A stretch of DNA of 64,000 bases, from NCBI GenBank assembly GCA_036346375.1, contig CM070515.1, positions 9,198,423 through 9,262,422 on the forward strand. The letters are read 5' to 3'. Position numbers and translations under genes: made by a program. This DNA comes from Guadua angustifolia. Taxonomy: Eukaryota; Streptophyta; Magnoliopsida; Poales; Poaceae. The notes under the pieces were generated by a model. It was not told the DNA's origin. It saw only the letters and a list, made by a program, of their open reading frames with translations, and ran no database searches. Below are positions 54,610 to 64,000 of this stretch, piece by piece. Each line of letters opens with the position of its first letter. Positions within the stretch are counted from its first letter, which is position 1.

Positions 54610-57600
54610 CACATCACATTGAGTATCATAACCAATAGTTTCGCCCTTCACCTTAGGTCACCAAGACCTTTCCTTAAGATATTGATTCTCTTTGGCACTT
54701 CCTAGGTATATCGAATACTTAGAATTATGAGTTTTCTCAAGTATCAATTTCTTAGGATCTTCCTATCCCAAGACATTAATCGGTTCAAAGATTAAATCCT
54801 TATGGTATCCTAATCACTCAAATTTCTACTTTTTAGGCTGTTTCTTTTTTCTTTGACTTGATTTTGTACTTCATCTATCTTCGAACTTCTTATGTTCTGA
54901 TCTTCTAATGTTGGTTCTATTTCCAAGGCAACTATGAAACCTTGTGGAGCGATCTTTAATTTCAACTTCTTAGATTCTTTACATACCCTGGTTAACTGCT
55001 TATTATCAACATATTCCTCGTAAGTCAAACGTCGACTGCCACCTTAGCCTTACTAAAATGTCTATGGATTCTGACACTAGACTCTTTGATCCTTTCCAAC
55101 CGTTATCTTCATCTATTAAGGTGGGACTGAGTAAATATATTTAGATTCTTAAGGCTCCTATTTATTTTCGATGAGATAGTGACACCATTTTTCTGCGCGC
55201 ACTACAACGACTAACTCCAAGTCATACGTAGGGTAATTTCAACTGCCTTATCGTTTATGCAACAACGTTGGTTCACTTCTCGATTATGTCTAGAAGCATC
55301 ATCCTTATATATTGAAACTACTCCATAGTACTAGTAATACTAACACATGCGCTAATGGTAATTGCTCTTTCAACTTCAAAACCCTTTTCACTCTCGTGTC
55401 CATGCATCTCTTTCTCCTTAACAATCGCATAAAAGGTCTAGCTATTGTCGAAAAACCTTCCTATGAACCAAAGGGTATTATCTTACCATTTCTAGAACCT
55501 TAAATCCTAGGTAACGACTTTGGTTGCTTCCTATGTAACACAACTTCTACCTTGCTTGGTTCAACAATAACTCCTTTAGCGCCTTTATATGTCTAAGGAT
55601 TTCAACCATTTCACTTCCAAATTCACACTAGTTGAACTTAGCATATGACTACTACTCTTGCAATCTTTCTAAATCAATCTAACATGTTCTCGCATGATCT
55701 TCTTGTCTTAGGGTATACTAGATTGTCATCAACCATGAATTTATCAATTACTCCATAAATATCTTACTCGTGTTCATTAGATATGCGGGCATCGGTCAAT
55801 TCAGGAGATTTAGCCAAAACTTTATATCGCTTATGTAGAGAGCGCAATCTTAGAAACATCTTTCACACGACTTCTCAATTGGTGATAACCTGCTAAGCGA
55901 GGCTTTATCCTAGAGAAATTCCAACTTTCTTCTCGATTGTCCCAACACGCCATCGATCCCAACATTGATACTTATTTTTGATCTTTTCTTTATTTAAAGC
56001 ATGATTCTGCATTCTTCTCGATCTTCTATTTTCCTTTTGTTAACCACAAATAACGCACTAAGCTTTCTCAAAACTCTTCCTAGTAATTCTTCGTCATGCC
56101 TTTCCATTTTCCATTAATTCATTAGAAACATTTGACATTGTCTTTTTCACTATTGGGTTGTATCGTGCACTAATTCGCCACGATTTTGATCTTCCGATAT
56201 GACCGCATGCTAGACAATTTCTTAGATAATATATCAAGGTTTTCTAACAACCGTGTATCTTCTAGTTGGCAAATTCCACATTGTTATCCATCGGGCTATT
56301 AGCATAAACTATCATCGATATACATCTCTCGTAATAGTCTTAGGCTTGGGCATCCCCTTAATTCAAAGAATAACCTAAATATCCAACACAATATGATTTG
56401 CTTGGAACTCTACTCTCTCAACAAGCACTGAATTCTCAACATCCTGTTTAAATCTAGCACAACTGGGCACTTACTGATAATGACAAATCTTCCGATTAAT
56501 GAGATTATGCTGGGTACCACTTAAACTAGCCACCATTTCACATGCATCATTTTTAGATAAACCCTTAACACCAGATTATTCCTAGAGAGACATCTAACTC
56601 ATTAATTTATATTATTGCTCTTCTTTCCAATAATTCGTATACCAATGTATTAACCGCTTCCTCGCTTTTCTTTCGACAAGGAACCTTTACATGGAATTCA
56701 TCACTAATCTCTTTACTTTACAAGTAGGGTTATGATATTGCACTAAGTAAACTCACGACTCCTGACTTCCTTGATTCGGCATTGGCGCTAGGGCTTTGAC
56801 AGGGACGGAGTTAGGATTGACTTGAACTAACGCGATTGCTTTCCTTTAAGGGCATTTATTGGCAACATGCTCAGATTGGTGGCAAATATAGCAGAGTCTA
56901 GGGTGAACTTTCTTTCTTGTTTATTCGTTGATTGGAACAGTATCTTTTACCTGAACGCCTTTTTCTTCAATTGGTTTTCTAGGCAAATTTTTCCTCACAA
57001 TTTCATCACTCACTCTTGGCATTATGTACCGGACTAAGGTAACTTTCGATATATCCATGGTTATAGGAATTACTTGTCTCTCCTGTGGACATCAATTAAC
57101 ATAATGGCCTTTTCTGTGACACTCATGACGCTCTTCTTGTGATTTTATTACTTTTTGACTCGTAACACCTCCCCTAGCAAAATGACCTTCCTCACCATAC
57201 AAGGGACCTCCCCGTGGATGATAGCCACTTTCTGCTTTTTCTTGCTTAAGGTCGATAGGTTTTAGGAGGGTGCATTTTAACTCTCCAGCGACGATCCTCG
57301 GGCAACAAAGTTTCCTTCTTATTGCTAATTCTTGAGTAACTAGGGTTCGTGAGATTCTGCTGATGCTAGATTACGGCAAGAACTATTGGATCCAAGGGAC
57401 ACCGAGGTGAACAATGGTCTTGTCTTTCACAAAGGTGATAGGTGATGTTACTCATAGGACCTTTTCTAATTGTATGATTTTCCTTGCAACTAGAGCAATT
57501 GATCGCATGCTTATTTGAGGTATGCCTAATTTTCCCACAATAATGCACGCCGATCCTTTAACTTGTTTGGTTGACCGCGCTTCATAGAGCAATATCTAGG

Positions 57601-60600
57601 TTTCGAGCAAGATGCAGGGGTAGCGTTTCTCTCCATAGTCTCGAGCCAATTCTCGGCTTCTAAAGGAGAAATATTTACTTAAAACGTTGGTGGACGAGTC
57701 TTTATAAATTCTAATAACTTTGAGTAAGTACAGGGATCACTAATAACAGTTCGAGACGCCTTTACTGACATTAGCTTGATTGGTCATATTCTGTATTTGC
57801 TTCATCATTGCCTGCATTAACTGAATCTGATCGGCCAAAAACTCTTTGAAGCTCTACGTATCTATTGGTGGTGACGGTTGAGGAACTAATCCATCCTTAG
57901 AGTTTCTACTGGGTTGGTTTCCACTTTCACTAGCTATCACTATTCTGAACCATCTGCTTGATTACCTCAAGGGTTAGGGAACGAACTTAGCATAGATAAG
58001 GAGCAAGAATCCTAATACAGGGAAGATAGGTTTTAACCCAATAACTTGAACAACCAATATTAATAAATTGGTATGGCTACTTATATAAGCCTCAAAAGCT
58101 TTGCAACACATAACGCACACTCAAAGAATCAAGAAGAACCAATTCAACCTAAACACACAAAACTACCGCCTACATGGGCGACACTCTATCTTAAGGAACG
58201 CGACTCCCACACATGAGTCTCAACTCGCTACTTGAAGTAATCGAGTCTTCTAACTCTTGATACACTTCATTGATCCACTCTTCCATGAGCTTGATGATTC
58301 CTTCCGCCATGATCATTATGGTAGCAACAGCATTCGATGCCTTCTCCCGAGTTGTGGTATATCGCTTTTCTACTTAAGATAACTCGTAGGATTTTTTAAA
58401 TCAATTTAGCAGAGGTAAGAGAAAGAAATTTCAGCAAAGGAAAGGAAAAATTTTGGGTAAGAATAAAAAAATGAGATAAGTCAAGAATATGTTATTCTTT
58501 CAGATTAGGTCTTTTACTTTAGAAAATAATTTTGAAAGACCTATAGAGACGCACTCAACTATCTAGGGCAAGACCTACATACAAGATGGCTCGATACCAC
58601 CTCTCCGGCTGGACTGAATGTGCAAATCCGACCCTCTGTATACCACACTAGTCCAGATCATGCTAGTGCACACAAAGCTCAACATTAGTGAATATCACAA
58701 TCATACACAACGTAAATAGATAAAAGACATAATATATTAAATATTACAAGTTGAATGACCTTATGGTCAACTTACTTGACAATGCCTCACAAGGCTGAAC
58801 AACAAATTGAACTGCAGCGGAATGAAGATGTAGATAACCCCTCAGTATACCACAGGCAACTGACAAGGCTCGCGCCCTAAACATTCGTCTCTTCATGGTA
58901 CCCCTTCTTCAGCACTGATGATGGTTGTAGGCAAGGGTGAGTACACCAACACGTACTCAACAAGTTGTGCACAGAATGCAATTCTATCATAGCTATATGC
59001 AAGGCTTATTCCAAAGGAATGGTTAAATGGTTATTTGCAACTAAGCAGCCTTTATAAACAGGTACAATATATAGATTGAAAAGACAGTAATAAAACAAAT
59101 AACAATAATAGATAGATTTAGCATTTCTCAAGTAAACCAAGTTTCCAGTCCTAAGTCAAGATTCAATTTTCCATGGCAACCTGCCATCCATCCCAAATTT
59201 TTAAAAAGTCTAAACCCTTGATCAGAATCCCCGAGCATTGCTCAATACCGTGAGCACGGCTATCCTAATAGATTGTACACTCGCAGAGATTATGCACTTT
59301 ACCCACACGACATGATAATCTCTTTATGCCCGCCATTAGCACACTTCCTTTGGTATGCCTACAGAGAATCATGACAAAGCCTTTACAATGCATCATCTTA
59401 ACCCAAAGATTACCCGCTAAGGTTTCAACACCAAGGAACAACCTGTTCCAACAGGCCCCCCTTGCGCCATCCGGGTTCAATCAAAGGTGAACCACACCAC
59501 CATGATAGTACTAAAGCCAAGACTTTGCAAATTAGTCACTAGGTTGCCCCATAACAACATGTGGTTGCATGATTGACTCAGGTCAAAGGCTCGCAAGGTG
59601 TCCTTATGGTTTGATCAAAGCAAGACATACACATACCCTTTGCCCATCGGGCCCACCCTGGCATCCTGCCCTTACCACTTGCTCCGACCCAAAATTATAA
59701 CCACCCCAGTTGATTACCAAGCACCACGTGCCATCAACAACTCAATATCGCTATGTGACATCCATTGCCACCACAACTCAATCTCATCGTAGACCACACA
59801 TGACACACAAATTCAGAACTTTGTTCCATATTCCATTAGTCAAGATTATTTATCAAAGATTCAAGTACATGTGATGACGTGGCATGGCTAAGCAATTCGA
59901 TTCGATCTAACCATCCATGCCGATTTCATTATTAACCAACTATAGTAAACCAACCTAGGTGACAAGTGGATCATGGCATACAACTAGCAAGGTAGGGTGT
60001 AATTCAAAGGGTACGATAGCTAATCCCAAACTTATGTTGAAATCATTTATACACATAAAATAACAAGTGATAAGGTAAATCAAAATAGCATGCGATCTAG
60101 TTTATGGGTGCAACATGATCAAAGCACAACTTGCCTTGCTTAAACTCCCCGGTATTGTTCAAGATTGCTCTTGAGTTGTTAATTCTCCTAACCCTCGCAC
60201 AATTGAACGCCTACGCTAATCGAGAAGAAATAGCAAATAAACACCAAAAACAAGTAGCAAATGAACTCAAAAATTCAAATAAAATCCACCATTGAAAGAT
60301 CTCAATTTACAAATCTTTCGAATTCAAATCACCCAAATTGGAGTTCATATGCAAAGATTATGACATTTAGAAGTTTTGAAAATAAACTAAACTCGAATTA
60401 GAAATTCTAAATCTTTCTAATTATTTTTATAAAGAAAATCCGAATTTTCCTGGTCCCGGTTTGTAATGACAAAACGTGGCTAAATCTAGACCGATGAACT
60501 CAATCTAACGGTTACATGTAAATCTACTACGTGACTCAATATTAACCGTCCGATCTAAACCCAACGGTTGATATTTAATATGAGACGCCATCGATTCAAA

Positions 60601-60892
60601 CATTATGACTTAATCCCGATCGCCGATGAAGATCCGACGGCCGACGAAGCTTCCGATCGGCGATGGTCTGACCACGCTAAACTCACGACTAAAAAGACGA
60701 CGATCCCAACGACGATCTCCTTCTCGGCGATGTTCATGGAACTACAACAGACGAGATGCTTCTCGCGGCAACTCCTGAAGGCGCCGAACTTTTCTCGCAA
60801 TTGGCCGCTGTTGCTCGCGATTCTCTGACGACAACAATACCATTCGCTTAATTGTCGACGATTCTTCTACGACACCACACGCCTCCTTAGGG
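54610..60892 (-). mobile_element. Tekay/Del-like Ty3/gypsy remnant, copy 2
   Basis: Near-identical to 37828-44095 over long stretches, for example 56371-56633 against 39596-39857 with no difference seen. It contains the same spacer (RVCKESKKLKLKIAPQGFIV near 54980), RT, a zinc-knuckle frame (57548-57366, MHYCGKIRHTSNKHAINCSS), a degraded primer site near 58590 and the 5' LTR (about 58606-60890). Differences from copy 1 come in short clusters. Confidence 0.8.
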
Positions 60893-61053
60893 TATGTTTG
60901 GATCCATTAGCACTAATAGTTAGTCGCTAAAATTAGCTAAAGTGGATCCAAACAGTTAGCTAATAACCCGCCTAATAGCTTAGTCGCTAACCCAAATAAT
61001 AGTTATCTCATTAGTCTGGTTCTCCTCGCTAATTCCTCGCTAATAGATGGTGA
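60893..61053. mobile_element. Partial Tourist/hAT-like MITE, second copy
   Basis: Same sequence as 44096-44256 (GGTATGTTTGGATCCATTAG). Confidence 0.4.
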
Positions 61054-64000
61054 CACTAGTACAAATGAGGCTTATATCGACGACGATCACGCACGGTTTT
61101 GAAAAACCGCTCTGTAATATGGAACATCACGACTTATGTACTCAAACCGTCACAAGCTAATATCACGACGGTTTTATATTACGCCGCTCGTGATGTAATA
61201 ACTATCACAGACGGCTTCAAAATATAACCGCCTGTAATTGCTACAAGAATCATTACTGCACGGGTTTAAAGTAAAACCGCTCGCGGATATCACGACGATT
61301 ATATAACACAACCGCCCGTAATATCTACAAGAATATTACATGATAGCTATATTTAGAAACCGCTCGTGATATTTTTTGCATCACGCATTTACCGTAATAT
61401 AAAACCGCTCAGGATAAAACCGCCCGAGGCCAAAAAACAGAGCCTCGCTCCATCCACTTTGTTTGTAGGGTTTTGCTATCCTAAGTGGCGGTCATGAAGT
61501 GAGGCATTTTTTAAAAAAGCCATTGATTTCAAGGGTGATATTAGATTCATTTGATTTTGGTGATCTAAGGTTAGTAATGAGTTCTCTAATTGCATGCATC
61601 CAATTCAATATATATCTAGGTTGGTTAGGAGAGAATTAATTTAAAGATTGTTTGGTTAGATCTAGCTTAATTGTAGTGGATCCATATGTTGTTTGTGATA
61701 TTTGGTTAGTAATGTGTTTTAATTGCATTATATTCAACATCTAGCTTGATAAGGAAGGAATTTGATGATTTTTTAGATCTCGCTTGTAGAACCATGTGTT
61801 GGTTTTTGATGAATAAGGTTAGCTAGTAATGGTTCTATTTGCATAATATAATATTCGATCATGATGTAGCTAGCTAGCTTGTTAAGGATAGAATTTAAAG
61901 ATTGTTTAGATCTAGCTTATAGATCAATTCAAGTCTTTTGGTGATCTAAGATTAGTAATGGGTTCTAATTTCATTATTATATTGAAGATTAATTTGAATT
62001 TTGTTAATTATTTCTTTGTGATGTAATTAAGGTATGTAATTGCATAATTAGTTTAAGAATGTGTGCATACGACTACACCGTGCACTTAATATTTAACACT
62101 AAGTGTTACATGTGTAGCGAGATGGATCGAAGTTTCGATGTACCGAGAACCGCATTTGTGCCGAGTACCTTAATGGCATCTCCACTTTCAAAAGAGCCGC
62201 AGAGGAGGATATGTTTAATAAGGGTGCAATTCATGTCATGTCCGTAGCATTGATTGCGTAAATCAAGATGTTTCAAACTCAACAGAGATCGGCTAACACT
62301 TGATTCAAGGGGTTTCAAAAGGGCTATACATGTTGGACCACCATGGCGAAGAGCATAATATACGTGAAGCAGCGAAGTAGTGTTAATATCGTCGACGATG
62401 TCAATGATATGTCTGATGATCATATCGATTGTGCCCGATGAGGACAAAGTTGCACGATGACAATTTGGATCGATGCACGCGATGCGTATGAAACCTTGAT
62501 GACAGGAATATGGACGCCCAGTGGCTTAATGGAGGACTCCGAGAAACCTTTGTTCGCAGGGTGCAAGTTGAAATACACAAGGTTATCATCCGGCTTCAAC
62601 TACTCAAATTGAAGGCAAGCAACGGTTGGTCCGACAAGAGTTTCACAAACAATAAGTACGCCTATTGGCGACATGCTTCCAGAGGGAAACGAGTTGCCGA
62701 CAAGCACCTACAAAGCCAAGGTGTTCTTTGTCCCTTGGGAATGGAAGTAGAAAGAATACATGCATGTCCAAACGATCGATCCTTGCATCGCAAAGAGTAC
62801 ACAAACTTCAGATATATGTCCGTGCAACGATCCCAGACAAGCGTAAGAGTTATTCAGATGATGATGGCGAGAGCATTGAGGTGAAAAAGGTCCTCCTCGC
62901 TAAGGTGGCATGGTATCTCATCAGAATTTCGCTTGAAGCGCTTTGTTTGCGAACCCAAAGGAGGCAAAATGCTATGCTGGCACTTTGAGGAGCGAAGAAT
63001 GATGGAATGCTAAGGCACCGCCGATTCCATCCAAAGGAGAAACATCGACAGAGCTTTCAAGAATTCGTGCGGATCCGAGAAATATAAGGTTTGATTGAGT
63101 ACAGATGGAATGAATCCTTTTTCGTAACATGAGCAAATAGCATAGCACTTGGCCCAGAATTCAGATTCACAACCTTCCTCCTTGGTTGTGTATGAAGCGG
63201 AAGTACATTATGTTGTCTCAGGCTTATCCAAGGACCGAAACAACCCGAACGATATTGATGTGTACCTAGCTCCATTGGTGGAAGATCTAAAACACTGGGT
63301 TACCGGGTACACGATGGGATGCGATAAACGAGAGAACTTTACTTTGCATCGCTTGTTGTTCTCGCACCATAAATGATTACCCCGCTTTGCTAACTCGCTG
63401 TGCCGAGTACAAAAGGAACCAAAGCTCGCGACTCACCGCTAGATGATACCGAGAGTTTATGGTCAATCACTCCCCGCAAACCGCGTACATGGCCATCAGA
63501 GGTTCCTTCGAGGAATCACCCATATCGCAAGATGAAGCAACTTTTCGACGGAAGGAACGAAATGGTCCAGCTCCAAGGCGCTTGAGCGGAGAGATGTTCA
63601 TGACATTGTTAAGGATTTGATGTTGTGATGGAAAGGGACGAAATCAAGTACCCGTGAAAAGAGCATGTGGAAGAAGAGATCAATATTCGGGACCTACCTT
63701 ACCGGGAGCACCTAGAAGTTCGCCATCGATCGATGTCATGCACGAGAGAAGAATGTCTGTGATGATGTGATTGGTCTCTTACTCAACATTAAGGGTAAAA
63801 CAAAGGATGGTATCAATGCACGGCTTGACTTGGTCGATATGGGCATAAGACCCGAGTTAGCACCGAAAGAGACCGATAAAGGCCGACGCATTTGGAACCT
63901 CGCTTGTTATATCACAAAGGCCGAAGAACTGAATCGTGCTGCTTGCATGGTGTGAAAGTTCCGTTAGGTTACTCCTCCAACATGAAGAGACTTGTTTCAT
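61054..64000 (+). mobile_element. CACTA element 3 (second copy of CACTA 2), cut by window end
   Basis: It starts CACTAGTACAAATGAGG after TGA, then has the same subterminal palindromes (to about 61430), leader and intron repeats (61540-62060) and TNP2 gene as CACTA 2. The offset to CACTA 2 is about 16,797 bp at the start. Confidence 0.85.
62123..63960 (+). pseudogene. TNP2-type transposase gene of CACTA 3, partial
   Basis: It matches 45332-47200. Recognisable parts are the start region with FNKGAIHVMS, VVYEAEVHYVVSGLSK (63185-63232), NDIDVYLAPLVEDLKHWVTG (63251-63310) and IGLLLNIKGKTKDGINARLD (63770-63829). The C-terminal DUF4218/DUF4216 parts lie beyond the window. Breaks are at different places than in CACTA 2. 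Confidence 0.8.

Larger units (their letters stand above)
54610..64000. repeat. Tandem composite duplication, unit 2 (incomplete)
   Basis: Second copy of the gypsy-MITE-CACTA unit. It matches 37828-47200 in full order and is cut by the window end. Confidence 0.85.

Overview
This is plant nuclear DNA, most likely from a grass. The support is two En/Spm (CACTA) elements with the TNP2 plus TNPA/Ulp1-type gene pair common in grasses, a Tat-lineage Ty3/gypsy element with an antisense gypsy-type-transposon ORF, a SMART-like miniature LTR element, and a host gene fragment closely resembling grass CPL1 (RNA polymerase II CTD phosphatase-like). Almost the whole window is nested transposable elements. 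There is no bacterial-type operon, CRISPR array or intact host gene.

Layout. (1) 1-5367: a long fold-back repeat, a decayed gypsy gag with its 5' LTR on the minus strand, unassigned A+T-rich DNA, and a GC-rich LTR-like fragment. (2) 5368-17027: a full-length but dead Tat-lineage element. It has 468/469-bp LTRs and a GCTAG target-site duplication. Sense gag-PR-RT-RH-aRH-INT is followed by two antisense ORFs, each with its own TATA box, and then a minisatellite. (3) 17033-22812: an old ~1.2-kb direct duplication with separate insertions in each copy (a MITE-like piece and a SMART-like TRIM), a possible Helitron 3' end, and a LINE-type RT remnant split by a solo LTR (TSD GGTTG). (4) 22813-33608: CACTA element 1, about 10.8 kb, TSD ATC, with a TNP2 gene and a TNPA-plus-Ulp1-like gene, both broken. 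(5) 33612-37744: GC-rich DNA followed by a CPL1-like pseudogene that carries a hAT-type MITE. (6) 37745-64000: a composite unit of a minus-strand Tekay/Del-like gypsy remnant joined to a CACTA element, present twice in direct tandem with an offset of about 16.8 kb. The second copy runs off the window end.

How the parts relate. The sense genes of each retroelement would have made capsid, protease, reverse transcriptase, RNases H and integrase. Each CACTA would have made a TNP2 transposase and a TNPA-like protein that, by analogy with En/Spm, binds the subterminal repeats. Every copy is interrupted, so none looks autonomous. The most unusual points are the better-preserved antisense ORFs in the Tat element, palindromic repeat arrays placed between the two genes of both CACTA families, two strong hairpins, and clustered differences between the tandem 16.8-kb copies that look partly like consensus error rather than mutation.
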